Part shown: piece by piece, positions 51,370-60,325 of the stretch | Layout of the letters: every line of letters starts with the position of its first letter | Numbering within the stretch: position 1 is the stretch's first letter | Assembly: GCF_902859915.1 (NCBI RefSeq) | Contig: NZ_CADIKK010000013.1 | Span: forward strand, 62,001-126,000 | DNA: 64,000 nt | Direction of reading: 5' to 3' | DNA from: Paraburkholderia ultramafica | GTDB taxonomy: Bacteria > Pseudomonadota > Gammaproteobacteria > Burkholderiales > Burkholderiaceae | Program-made: the position numbers and the translations under genes | The notes under the pieces: generated by a model | Seen by the model: only the letters and a program-made list of their open reading frames with translations | What the model was told of the DNA's origin: nothing | The model's database searches: none

Positions 51370-52021
51370 ATTGTTCTCCATCGAGTCAGATTCATTCGAG
51401 CCAAACCCCGAATGACCCGATTGAACACGACATGGGCTCGCCCGAACGTTGCCATTTGTAAGGGAAGATCACCAACGTGTTACATGATCGGTGCGCGAAA
51501 ATCGCTGCATCCGAAGCATGAAGATGACGGACTCACGTCGGCGGAAAACAGCGCCTATACTGCGTTGAGCGTGACCATGCGGCGCACGCCTTGCTGGCGT
51601 GGTGTACACGCTTCGATGCAATGCGGGCAGGCGCGAGGTTTGAGCACGGATGCGCGGCGCCGGAGCCGTCGGGCGTCTGAACACGGCGCGCATAGGGAAT
51701 GTGGCACTCAACGAAAAGCGACAGATTTAACAGGCGTGTAATGCGTGATGCTCGCCACAAAGCTCGCACTGCTTGACTGCGAGGTTCACCTGCGCTGGAC
51801 GAAACAGCGCAATGAAGGACTAGCGTTCGATGCCGGGTTTGAAGAACGGCTGCGTCGAGCAGCCGATGCAGACTCAAGATTGTTTTCCTCTCCGCCCGTT
51901 GTTCCCCGACGCGGGCGTTTTCGGAGGCGTTACGTGGCGGCGCCCGTTTGTTGGGCGGACTGCGCGTCACGCCTCTTTTCTTTTTGAGCAAACGATTGCG
52001 CGACGGCGCGAGAAGCGGCGC
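51370..52021. other. Intergenic region without supported gene
   Basis: A 652-bp spacer between two minus-strand genes. Several frames of 80-150 codons overlap on both strands, all Arg/Ser/Pro-rich and without ribosome sites. No repeat or terminator of note; possible remnant DNA. Confidence 0.4.
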
Positions 52022-53026
52022 TCAGGCGACGTCTGAACGCTGCTGCATGGCGAACCCATGCGGCTCGGTATGCACGTAGTCGATCGCCTCGAGTGCGGCG
52101 CTGACCGGCGGCACCGAGTGGCCGTCGCCGATCGAGGTCGAGCGGTACGGCGCTTCGACGCCGCAATGCGACGGCGAGGTCGCCACGAAGATCATCACGG
52201 TGCGCTTCTGCAACGCGTGCGCAAGATGGACGAAGCCGGTATCCGTGCCGACCACCAGCGCGCATGCGTCAATCATCTGCGCGATCTCGGTCACGCTCAT
52301 CTTCGGCAGCACGGTCGAGCCCGGCACCTGCGCGGCGATCTGCTCCGCCTCGGCGCGCTCGCCGGCCGAACCCCACGGCAAGACCACGCGAAAACCGCGT
52401 TCGGCCAGTTCGCGGCCGACCGCCACCCAATGATGGAGCGGCCACTTCTTGTCGTCTTTGGAGGTGGCGTGAAAGAACGCCGCGACGGGCGCGCTATGGG
52501 ATGCGAACGGCTGGCTGGCCGGTTCGGGTACGCGCAGATTGTAGAGGGCCGGCCCTTCCACTTCGTAGCCCAGCGCCTCGCCTGCGCTGATACGCATGCC
52601 ATGCCACGCATTGCATTGCGGACGCGGGCCAAAGCGCCCGGTGTAGGCGAACGCGGCGCCCCGCTCGCCCAGATCCTGGGACTGGTAGCCGATGCGCCGC
52701 GACGAACGCGCGAGGAACGCGATGATCGCGCTCTTGTAGACGCCGTGAATATCGATGATGAAATCGTAGCGATGAGCCCGCAGCTCGGCGATCGACGACC
52801 AGATCGCCTTGAAATCGCTCCAGCGGCGCGCTTTCTTGAAGCGGCGCAACGGCGCGCACAGCACGCGGTCCACGCTTTCGCTCCAATGCACCAGCTCGGC
52901 GAATGCCTCGTCAGCTGCCCAATCCACCTGAACGCCCGGAAACGCGCGTTTGATATCGGCGACGACCGGTAAGGCCTGCACGATATCGCCGAGTGACGTG
53001 ACCTTGACGATAAGGACTCGGTTCAT
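52022..53026 (-). CDS. waaC: Lipopolysaccharide heptosyltransferase I
   Basis: A 334-residue GT9-family glycosyltransferase adding the first L-glycero-D-manno-heptose to Kdo in LPS inner core. It starts MNRVLIVKVTSLGDIVQALP, with the catalytic Asp in the SLGD segment near residue 13. The acceptor-side VDWAADEAFAELV and the nucleotide-sugar site VVGTDTGFVHLAHAL near residue 265 are intact. It acts at the cytoplasmic face of the inner membrane. No other LPS genes are adjacent on this side. Confidence 0.93.
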   Translation of the reverse strand: MNRVLIVKVTSLGDIVQALPVVADIKRAFPGVQVDWAADEAFAELVHWSESVDRVLCAPLRRFKKARRWSDFKAIWSSIAELRAHRYDFIIDIHGVYKSAIIAFLARSSRRIGYQSQDLGERGAAFAYTGRFGPRPQCNAWHGMRISAGEALGYEVEGPALYNLRVPEPASQPFASHSAPVAAFFHATSKDDKKWPLHHWVAVGRELAERGFRVVLPWGSAGERAEAEQIAAQVPGSTVLPKMSVTEIAQMIDACALVVGTDTGFVHLAHALQKRTVMIFVATSPSHCGVEAPYRSTSIGDGHSVPPVSAALEAIDYVHTEPHGFAMQQRSDVA

Positions 53027-53239
53027 TGGGGACCTGTTAGTTGTTCGAAGATCAATTCATTTTAGACGACGATTGGAATAATCTCCGTCCAAGCGGGCAG
53101 CGCGCCATCCGTCTCTCAATACGGCGCGTTACATGACGCGCCTGACAAGCGTCATTTTGTTTCATTTCAAAATACTTTCAACCGGATTCCGCGGCGTGGT
53201 GCGCTCTATACTTCACGCTTTGCGCCAGCACACACCCTC

Positions 53240-54688
53240 ATGTCCCGGCCCTCGTCTCTCCAAGCTTCCGCCATCGTGCGTCGCGCGAAACGCCTTTGGC
53301 GGCAATATGGCATCTTCTGGCTCGGCGCGATTGCGGTCGGCCTGATTGCGGTGCTGTACGCGAGATTGATCGATTGGGGTTACGCCGAGTTCCGCACGTT
53401 GCAGCAAAGGTACGTATGGGCGCCGCTGCTCGTCACGCCGGCGGTCGCTGCGCTCGCGGTCTGGCTCACGCGCACTTTCTTTCGCGGCGCCGAGGGCAGC
53501 GGTATTCCTCAAGTGATCGCCACACTTCATTCGAAGCCTGGCGCATACGGCGCGCGGCTGCTGTCGCTGCGGATTCTGTTCGGCAAGATCGCCGTGTCGT
53601 TTCTGGCGATTCTGGGCGGCTTCACCATCGGCCGCGAAGGACCGACCGTGCAGGTCGGCGCGGCGCTGATGTTCAATCTGCGCCGGCTCTATCCACGCTC
53701 GAACGCGCAGATCGAACGGCAACTGGTGCTGGCCGGCGCGGCCGCGGGTTTGTCCGCCGCGTTCAATACGCCGCTCGCGGGGATCGTCTTCGCGATCGAG
53801 GAACTGACGCGCAGCTTCGAAGCGCGCGCGAGCGGCGTGCTGATTACCGCGATCATCATCGCCGGCGTCGTCGCGCTCGGGCTGAACGGCAACTACACCT
53901 ATTTCGGCACCATCCAGATCGGCGTGCACTTCCCCGATCTGCTCGCGCTCGCGGTGCTGCTCACGGCGGTCGTCACCGGTATCGCGGGCGGCGTGTTCGG
54001 CTGGCTGCTGCTGAATACCGCTCGCTGGATTCCCGCGCCGCTGCGTCAATTGCACGGCGAGCGGCCGGTCGTGTTCGCCGCACTGTGCGGTTTCACGATC
54101 GCGGTGGTCGGGGTGATTTCGGGCGGCACGACCTTCGGCAGCGGTTATGCGGAAGCGCGCGGACTGCTCGACGGGCATGAGCAGTTGTCGGTGTTCTATC
54201 CGTTCCTGAAGATGATCGCAATGATCGGCTCGTACCTGCCCGGCATTCCGGGCGGCATCTTCGCGCCGTCGCTGTCGATCGGCGCGGGCTTCGGCAATCT
54301 GCTGCACATGGTGTTCGACTCGATGCAGTTGCCGATGTTGATCGCGCTGGCGATGGTCGGCTATCTGGCCGCCGTCACACAGTCGCCGATTACGTCGTTC
54401 GTGATCGTGATGGAGATGATCGACGGCCATGCGCTCGTAATTTCGCTGATGGCCACCGCGTTGATCGCGAGCCGCGTGTCGCGCTTGTTGGCGCCGCCGC
54501 TGTATGAGTCGCTGGCGCAGCGCTATATGGCGCCGCTGCCGCAACCGGCGCCCGCGCCGGTGCCCGAGATGCCGGAAGTGCTCGAGGTGGTGCCTGAAGC
54601 CGAAGCGTCCGAACCGGCGGCGCAACACGTCGACGGCGAGCCGTCCGCTGAAGACGGCGCTGAAAATGGCAAAGCGCCGCGTCAGTAG
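53240..54688 (+). CDS. clcB: ClC-type chloride channel/transporter (ClcB-like)
   Basis: A 482-residue ClC family membrane protein. Filter motifs are visible: GSGIPQ near residue 87, GREGPTVQ near residue 132 carrying the external gating Glu, and GGIFAPSLSIG near residue 340. The gating Glu suggests Cl-/H+ exchange rather than a pure channel. The last 60 residues are Pro/Glu/Ala-rich and cytoplasmic, without CBS domains. Its end overlaps a tiny lipoprotein gene on the other strand by 7 bp. Likely role: acid resistance or halide homeostasis. Confidence 0.9.
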   Translation: MSRPSSLQASAIVRRAKRLWRQYGIFWLGAIAVGLIAVLYARLIDWGYAEFRTLQQRYVWAPLLVTPAVAALAVWLTRTFFRGAEGSGIPQVIATLHSKPGAYGARLLSLRILFGKIAVSFLAILGGFTIGREGPTVQVGAALMFNLRRLYPRSNAQIERQLVLAGAAAGLSAAFNTPLAGIVFAIEELTRSFEARASGVLITAIIIAGVVALGLNGNYTYFGTIQIGVHFPDLLALAVLLTAVVTGIAGGVFGWLLLNTARWIPAPLRQLHGERPVVFAALCGFTIAVVGVISGGTTFGSGYAEARGLLDGHEQLSVFYPFLKMIAMIGSYLPGIPGGIFAPSLSIGAGFGNLLHMVFDSMQLPMLIALAMVGYLAAVTQSPITSFVIVMEMIDGHALVISLMATALIASRVSRLLAPPLYESLAQRYMAPLPQPAPAPVPEMPEVLEVVPEAEASEPAAQHVDGEPSAEDGAENGKAPRQ

Positions 54689-54792
54689 ACGACGACGCGC
54701 GGCGCGTGCACATACAGCGGCCGCACCGGCACGACGACGCAGCCGGCCAGCATGACCGCCAGCGCGGCAAGCAGAAGCAGATTCTTTTTCAT
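54682..54792 (-). CDS. Tiny lipoprotein, 36 residues
   Basis: The gene reads MKKNLLLLAALAVMLAG, C18 (lipobox MLAGC), then VVVPVRPLYVHAPRVVVY. The signal and lipobox are textbook; the mature peptide is only 19 residues, Val/Pro-rich. It overlaps the 3' end of the ClC gene tail to tail. It precedes, on the same strand, nothing within 200 bp, and it follows the YXWGXW protein gene by 130 bp. Confidence 0.65.
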   Translation of the reverse strand: MKKNLLLLAALAVMLAGCVVVPVRPLYVHAPRVVVY

Positions 54793-54922
54793 CACGTGTT
54801 TCCTGCAAGACACCGGCAAGCGCTATGCCAGGCGCGTGCGCAGAGCCGGTGTTGTCGAATTGGATGGGGCGGCGCGCGCGGTATCGAACACGCCGCGCCG
54901 GATGTTGTTGAACCGCGCCGGG

Positions 54923-55234
54923 TTATGCCCAGTGGCCCTGGACCCAGTGGTAGTTCGGCCCGTGCGAGACCCAGTGACCCGGCACCCAGTGATAGCCGAC
55001 GCGCTCGGCCTGCCAGTGCCCCGCGGCCCACACGAAGCGGCCGTGATCCCAACGCCAGTGACCGTGATCCCACACATAGCCGACGCGCGCCGCGGGCACT
55101 GCTTCATAACGCGCGGGCGGCGGCGCGGACGGCGCGAGCACGACAACCTCCTCGGCCGATGCGGATGCCACAGCGGCGACGCCGGCTGCGATCAAGACGG
55201 TGTTGGCAAGCAGCAAGCGAAAGGTCTTGTTCAT
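54923..55234 (-). CDS. YXWGXW-repeat periplasmic protein
   Basis: A 103-residue exported protein. A signal peptide (residues 1-27) is followed by a Pro-rich stretch and then several short Trp/His/Gly repeats: YVWDHGHWRWD, FVWAAGHWQ, YHWVPGHWV, YHWVQGHWA. This is the YXWGXW repeat family, found in Gram-negative envelope proteins of unknown function. The high Trp and His content is striking. It may be co-transcribed with the tiny lipoprotein downstream. Confidence 0.8.
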   Translation of the reverse strand: MNKTFRLLLANTVLIAAGVAAVASASAEEVVVLAPSAPPPARYEAVPAARVGYVWDHGHWRWDHGRFVWAAGHWQAERVGYHWVPGHWVSHGPNYHWVQGHWA

Positions 55235-55651
55235 GATTTCCCTCTTTGGTTGAACACCGAATACGGCGTTATCCGTTTAATGCGCGAGGGCTGCTACCGG
55301 CTGACTGTGGGCGTGTAACGGCGCACGCCGAAGTGCAACGGTTTATTTCGGCGAGAGGACAGCACGCGCGAGAGGACGTGATGGGCCTACGCGACACGCA
55401 CGAACGCAACGCGATGGAACCGCGACGGCACAGAGAAAACGATGGGGGAAATGAAACTGCGAGGAAACCACGAAGAAACTACGAATCAGACCACACAGCA
55501 AAGACAACGGCCGCAACGAAGACAACGCCAACCGCTAGACGCAAGATCGCGAATCATAACCAGGCCCCGAGCAAAAGCCTCAGCGCTCGCACGCCAGACG
55601 GCGTCGCGTCATCCCGACGCGACGCCGCGCAACGGCACAGATCCCGAACCA
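55235..55651. other. Intergenic region without supported gene
   Basis: A 417-bp spacer. Around 55430-55560 the plus strand is A-rich and purine-biased (AAAACGATGGGGGAAATGAAAC), unlike surrounding DNA. Frames across it are Arg/Thr-rich and unconvincing. Possibly an untranslated or decayed segment. Confidence 0.4.
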
Positions 55652-55906
55652 TCAGGCCTGCGGTATTTCGATCTTGACCTCGAGCACTTCGAGATCGTCC
55701 TGACGCTCGAGGCTCACGCGAATATCGTCATCGGAAATCTTCACGTACTTCGAAATCACGGCCACCAGTTCGCGTTGCAACGCAGGCAGATAATCGGCGG
55801 GCGCATGGCCGCCGGCGCGCTCGTGCGCGATGATCAACTGCAGGCGTTCCTTCGCTACCGACGCGGACTTCTTCTTCTCGCCCAGCAAAAACGAAAGAAT
55901 CGACAT
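55652..55906 (-). CDS. minE: Cell division topological specificity factor MinE
   Basis: An 84-residue protein. The N-terminus MSILSFLLGEKKKSASVAK is the membrane-targeting and MinD-activating helix, and RLQLIIAHERA is the MinD contact region; the rest is the dimeric topology domain (YVKISDDDIRVSLERQ). It stimulates MinD ATPase and drives pole-to-pole oscillation, keeping MinCD off midcell. It starts 14 bp after the minD stop, last in minCDE. Confidence 0.95.
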   Translation of the reverse strand: MSILSFLLGEKKKSASVAKERLQLIIAHERAGGHAPADYLPALQRELVAVISKYVKISDDDIRVSLERQDDLEVLEVKIEIPQA

Positions 55907-55920
55907 TACGTGCGCTCCCC

Positions 55921-56736
55921 TTACTTGGTGCCGAAGAGGCGCTGCAGCAGCCCGGGCTTCTGATAGTCGGTAAAGCGAAGCGACTTTTGCTCGCCGAGGA
56001 AACGCGACACGACGTCCTTATAGGCTTCGGCCACATCGGTGCCGTCGAGGTGCACGGCCGGCAGACCCTGGTTCGACGCGTGCAGCACCGCTTCCGATTC
56101 CGGAATCACGCCGATCAGATCGATGCGCAGGATTTCCTGGATGTCGGTGAGCGACAGCATTTCGCCTTCGCTGACGCGCTTGGGGTTGTAGCGGGTGATC
56201 AGCAGATGCTCCTTGATCGGCTCCTTGCCTTCGATCGCGCGCTTGGTCTTCGACGACAGGATGCCGAGAATACGGTCCGAGTCGCGCACCGACGAGACTT
56301 CCGGATTGGTCACGATCAGCGCTTCGTCGGCGAAGTGCATCGCGAGCAGCGCGCCCGACTCGATACCGGCCGGCGAATCGCAGACGATGTATGCGAAGTC
56401 CATCGCGATCAGATCGTTGATGACCTTCTCGACGCCTTCCATCGTCAGCGCGTCTTTATCGCGCGTTTGCGAGGCCGGCAGGATGAACAGGTTCTCGCAC
56501 TTCTTGTCCTTGATCAGCGCCTGGTTCAGATTGGCTTCGCTTTGGATCACGTTGATCAGGTCGTACACCACCCGGCGCTCGCAGCCCATGATGAGATCGA
56601 GGTTACGCAGGCCGACGTCGAAGTCGATCACGGCGGTTTTGCTGCCACGCAATGCGAGGGCCGATGCAAAACTCGCGCTCGTGGTCGTCTTACCCACGCC
56701 ACCCTTGCCCGAAGTCACCACAATGATTTTTGCCAT
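55921..56736 (-). CDS. minD: Septum site-determining ATPase MinD
   Basis: A 271-residue ParA-type ATPase. The deviant Walker A KGGVGKTTT is at residues 11-19, the switch I and II segments follow (DFDVGLRNLDL), and the C-terminal amphipathic helix LLQRLFGTK is the membrane target. MinD-ATP recruits MinC to the membrane and blocks FtsZ rings near the poles. It lies between minC (104-bp gap) and minE (14-bp gap). Confidence 0.96.
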   Translation of the reverse strand: MAKIIVVTSGKGGVGKTTTSASFASALALRGSKTAVIDFDVGLRNLDLIMGCERRVVYDLINVIQSEANLNQALIKDKKCENLFILPASQTRDKDALTMEGVEKVINDLIAMDFAYIVCDSPAGIESGALLAMHFADEALIVTNPEVSSVRDSDRILGILSSKTKRAIEGKEPIKEHLLITRYNPKRVSEGEMLSLTDIQEILRIDLIGVIPESEAVLHASNQGLPAVHLDGTDVAEAYKDVVSRFLGEQKSLRFTDYQKPGLLQRLFGTK

Positions 56737-56840
56737 TACCCTTACCTTGTGTTCGTCAAATTCGTCAGTTATGTGCGGCCATATTTGCCGTGAAACGCCG
56801 CGTGCCGCAATCGCTCGGCACAGCGCGCGCTTTCCGTCGA

Positions 56841-57737
56841 CTACGTGAGCCGCAGCGGTTCGATCATCAGCTTTTCATCTTCGAGCCAGATCTGCACCGG
56901 CTTGCCGAGCACGTCGGCCGGCAGCGGGTTCTCGGTCGTTCGATAGATGCCCGCGATCGAGATGAGTTCCGGTTCGAGACACGTGCAGAAAATGCGCGCG
57001 TCGTGGTTGCCCTGCACGCCGGCCAGCGCCCGGCCGCGCAGCGGCGCGTAAATATGGATGTTGCCTTCCGCGATCACTTCCGCGCCGTAGCTCACGAGGC
57101 CGAGCACGACCAGATCGCCCTTCGCGTAGATGCGCTGGCCGGAGCGCAGCGGCTTGTCGACCACCATCGTTTGCGACGAAGTGGCGAGCCGCACCGGCTC
57201 AGCGGCAGGAGCCGGCTCGACCGCGGCGGCCGTGGCCGGTGTGCCGGCGGCGGGCGTGCCGGCAGCGGGCGTACCGGCGGCGGGCGTACCGGCTGCGGGG
57301 ATGTCTGGCGGGAGCAGGCTCGCCTGAGCCGTCCCGGCAGCCGGCGTCGCGGCGTCGGTCGTGCCGGCAGCAGCAGCCGCGTCGGCGCTTTCTTCGTCGG
57401 CCGATTTCGAGACGGCGCCACGGCGATCGCGCGCTTCGAGCAGCGGCAACGCCGATTCGGCCGCCCACGTCTGCTGCGCGTTGGCGACCACGCCGACCGG
57501 ACGCATCCGCACGCTGTCGAGCAGTTGCGCGATGTCGGCGAGCGGCACGTGTTCGTTCGCAGCCAGGCGCCGCACGTCGATCGCGACGACGTCGTTTGCG
57601 AAAAACTCGGGGGTCGCCTCGAAGCGCCGCGTCAGCTCGGCACGCATGGCGTCGAGGTCGGTGGTCTTGACCACGAACAGGAGCGTATCGACAGCGCCGC
57701 TGCGGAGTTCGAAAAAGGGCGATTTCTTGGGCGACAT
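56841..57737 (-). CDS. minC: Septum site-determining protein MinC with repeat-rich linker
   Basis: A 298-residue FtsZ inhibitor. The N-terminal domain begins FFELRSGAVDTLLFVVKTTD. The C-terminal beta-helix, from VDKPLRSGQRIYAKGDLVVLG, binds MinD. Between them is a linker of about 70 residues that is Ala/Pro-rich and contains four copies of AAGTP encoded by a 15-bp tandem repeat. The linker is unusually long. An in-frame ATG at 57749 is possible, but MSPKKSPFFELRSG at 57737 matches the family start. Confidence 0.93.
   Translation of the reverse strand: MSPKKSPFFELRSGAVDTLLFVVKTTDLDAMRAELTRRFEATPEFFANDVVAIDVRRLAANEHVPLADIAQLLDSVRMRPVGVVANAQQTWAAESALPLLEARDRRGAVSKSADEESADAAAAAGTTDAATPAAGTAQASLLPPDIPAAGTPAAGTPAAGTPAAGTPATAAAVEPAPAAEPVRLATSSQTMVVDKPLRSGQRIYAKGDLVVLGLVSYGAEVIAEGNIHIYAPLRGRALAGVQGNHDARIFCTCLEPELISIAGIYRTTENPLPADVLGKPVQIWLEDEKLMIEPLRLT
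57238..57297 (-). repeat. 15-bp tandem repeat in minC linker (four copies)
   Basis: Four adjacent 15-bp units (57238-57252, 57253-57267, 57268-57282, 57283-57297) with a few base differences each encode AAGTP on the minus strand. Because the unit is a multiple of three, copy changes would keep the frame and alter linker length. Confidence 0.88.
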
Positions 57738-57948
57738 AGCGTTCGGCAAAAAATTTTGCGTATTTTACAGGCGTCCACGCGCGCGGCCAGCTTTTTTACC
57801 GGGAGAACGAGCGACCTCAAATGCGGCGCGGCCACATGCAGGCCATTCGGGCCGCGCCATCGCCGATGACTGGGCCGATCACCCGGCCACGATTGCTGGA
57901 CAGACGCGGAAGGGAATCGAGCGGCAGGCTGTTGCGCCGCTCGCGAGA

Positions 57949-58482
57949 TCACTGCTGAAACACCTGAGACGTGCTCGGCACGTGGCGCACCAGCAGACTT
58001 TCGACCTGCTCGGGCGCGCGCTCGATGCGCCGGTGTTCGCCGGCCGGACCGAAGCCGAGCGCCTCGTAAAAGCGCATCGCATTGCGGTTGGCGTCGGCGA
58101 CCCACGCGTAGATTTCCGTGGCGCCTTCGTTGGCGAGCCAGGCGCCGGCCGTGTCGACCAGCAGCTCGCCGCCGCGCAGATGACGCACGGCCGGCGCCAC
58201 CCACAACTCGCAGACGAATGCGCGGCGCGCGGCGGTGGCGTCGAAATGTGCTTCGATCAAGCCGGCCGGATGGCCTTCGGTGTAGAGGATGAAGGTGCTG
58301 ACGGAAAACGAAACCGCGCGCTCCGCGGCGGTGGCGTCGAAACTCGCGGCATCGGCCGACAACGCGTCCTCGAGCGTGGCGCCGAACGCATAAGGCGCCT
58401 CCCGCAGCGACGCAGTACGGAGTTCGCGCAAAACGGCGCCCTGATCAGCGGCGATACGGCGAACGGTCAATGACGGACTCAT
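57949..58482 (-). CDS. GNAT family N-acetyltransferase
   Basis: A 177-residue single-domain acetyltransferase. The acetyl-CoA loop is RGGELLVDTAGAW (R/Q-x-x-G-x-A type, here with altered spacing) after CELWVAPAVRHL, and the last motif NAMRFYEALGFGPAGEHRRIE is typical. Residues about 20-60 form the acceptor side. Substrate unknown. It stands alone between min genes and map, same strand. Confidence 0.88.
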   Translation of the reverse strand: MSPSLTVRRIAADQGAVLRELRTASLREAPYAFGATLEDALSADAASFDATAAERAVSFSVSTFILYTEGHPAGLIEAHFDATAARRAFVCELWVAPAVRHLRGGELLVDTAGAWLANEGATEIYAWVADANRNAMRFYEALGFGPAGEHRRIERAPEQVESLLVRHVPSTSQVFQQ

Positions 58483-58663
58483 GCAGACGAAAACCCCTTG
58501 AAACCCTAAGGCGTAGCTTTAACCGAACCGGCGCGCGAGTCAAATCATTATTGACCGGATCGCGCCGCCGCATGAAGTATCGGCACGACGCGCGCGCAAA
58601 ACCGGCGGCATTTGATGCCCCCGGCATCCTCTGCAGGATCGGTATGCCGCGCGCGCGGCGCGC

Positions 58664-59449
58664 TCAAGGCGCTTCGTAGCTGCCCGTGCCATCCGGCCAC
58701 GGCGTCAGCAGTTCATAACCGTCGTCGGTCACGGCGATCATATGCTCCCATTGCGCGGACAACGAACGGTCTTTCGTGACCACGGTCCAGCCGTCGCGCT
58801 GCACCGTCGTGCCGGCGCGACCCGCGTTGATCATCGGTTCGATCGTGAAGACCATGCCCGGCTTCAGGCGCACGCCCTGCCCCGGCTGGCCATAGTGCAG
58901 CACTTGCGGGTCTTCGTGATAGACCTTGCCGATGCCGTGCCCGCAGTAGTCGCGCACGATCGAGAAGCCGTCGCGCTGCGCCACCTTCTGGATTGCGTAG
59001 CCGACGTCGCCGAGCGTGGCGCCCGGCTTCACTGCGCGGATGCCGGCGAGCATCGCCTCGTAGGTCGTGTCGATCAACTGGAGCGCGACCGTGCTCGGCT
59101 GGCCGACGCAATACATGCGGCTGGTGTCGCCGAAGTAGCCGTCCTTGATGATCGCGACGTCGATGTTGATGATGTCGCCGTCCTTAAGGATCTCGCTGCG
59201 ATTCGGGATGCCGTGGCACACCACCTGGTTGACCGACGTACAGACTGTTTTGGGAAAACCCAGATAGCCGACATTGGCCGGAATCGACTTTTGCGTGTTG
59301 ACGATGTAGTCGTTGCACAGCGCGTCGAGTTCGTCGGTGGAGACACCAGCCTTGACATGTTCGCCGATCATTGCCAGTACGTCGGCCGCGAGGCGGCCGG
59401 AAATGCGCAGCTTGGCGATGTCGTCGGGGGTCTTGTAGGTAATGGCCAT
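58664..59449 (-). CDS. map: Methionine aminopeptidase, type I
   Basis: A 261-residue metalloprotease removing initiator Met. The metal ligands sit in conserved blocks: INIDVAIIKDGYFGDTSRMY (two Asp), GHGIGKVYHE (His), FTIEPM (Glu) and AQWEHMIAV (Glu); the substrate His is in VVCHGIPN. Length is as in E. coli MetAP. In many beta-proteobacteria map precedes glnD; here nothing follows on the minus strand except a GNAT gene 182 bp away. Confidence 0.95.
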   Translation of the reverse strand: MAITYKTPDDIAKLRISGRLAADVLAMIGEHVKAGVSTDELDALCNDYIVNTQKSIPANVGYLGFPKTVCTSVNQVVCHGIPNRSEILKDGDIINIDVAIIKDGYFGDTSRMYCVGQPSTVALQLIDTTYEAMLAGIRAVKPGATLGDVGYAIQKVAQRDGFSIVRDYCGHGIGKVYHEDPQVLHYGQPGQGVRLKPGMVFTIEPMINAGRAGTTVQRDGWTVVTKDRSLSAQWEHMIAVTDDGYELLTPWPDGTGSYEAP

Positions 59450-59646
59450 GAATTCAATCGATATGGGTCGGATGCGGTTCGATGTTCAGCGGACGCCGAG
59501 CCGCCGCAAGCGGTACGGCAAATCACACCCGCGCCGGCGATCGATCGGCCAATTGTACAGAGGATCGCCGCCGGACCCGGGCAAAATGGGCTTTGACGGG
59601 CCCGCGGGATGATTTTCTGGTGGCGTCGGGTGGTATTTGAAATGCG

Positions 59647-60325
59647 CTATGTGCGCTCAGCCGGGGCATGTTGCGAGCGCACAAGGAAGTCTTCTGTGGG
59701 GCTTGCGTCTGGACGCAGATTCGCTAGGTAAAGCCGGTTGAGGACTCGCTTCTTCTTTCTGAATTGCTTAGTTCTTCTTGGGATATTGACGGGCTCTTTG
59801 GGTCCGCGATGTAGATTGGGCAACGCGTGATTGGCAGTGTGCAGTGCAAAGACCGTGTTCATGCTGGTGTCGGCTGATTCGAGGCGGCCTTGGTCGAGCG
59901 AGACCGGGAAGGTCATTCTCGGGTGCAACTGGACGCCGAGTTCGCCGCACAGCGTGCGTGGGAAAACCAAGCCGGAGAAGATATTGGCAACATCGAGGTG
60001 GTTGAGTGCGCCTTGCGCAACATCAATCATGATGTCCTCAAGGGCTGCAGTTCGCTCGACCAGATAGCCTTCCATCAGCAAATAGGTGAGCGCTGAAACA
60101 AGCGCGGTTCTCTTGTTTGCATCAGAGAAGGCATGCCCGCGGGCGATCGCTTCGGCATACATGCCGGCTATCTCAAACACGTCGTTGAGATTTTTCGTAG
60201 TGACGCCGGCTTTCAATACGACCAAGGGCGCCTTCGAGAGCGCCCTTGGTCATGCCCTTAACGCCGGGCTCGCGATCCAGAATGAAGTCGTGAATGAGCA
60301 CGACTAACTCCGGATCAAGAATCAT
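59647..60325 (-). pseudogene. doc: Doc-type (Fic fold) toxin of a toxin-antitoxin pair, frameshifted
   Basis: The toxin starts at ATG 60325 (MILDPELVVLIHDFILDREP) overlapping the antitoxin stop by 4 bp. The frame ends at TGA after GRIESRRHYEKS. Removing one base from the A5 run at 60192-60196 joins it to NLNDVFEIAGMYAEAIARGH, carrying the Fic motif HAFSDANKRTA. Doc toxins phosphorylate EF-Tu. The restored protein would be about 225 residues, about 90 longer than usual, with a basic C-terminal tail of unknown origin. As read, the toxin is broken; slippage or a sequencing error is possible. Confidence 0.78.
60192..60196 (-). other. A5 homopolymer at toxin frameshift
   Basis: Five A on the minus strand (five T on the plus strand). 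One A fewer restores the Doc frame through HYE-NLNDVF. Such runs are prone to replication slippage and to transcriptional slippage. Confidence 0.75.

Noticed and set aside
53213..54808. 531-codon minus-strand frame opposite the ClC gene
   Set aside because: Shadow of a well-defined ClC transporter; no recognisable domain.
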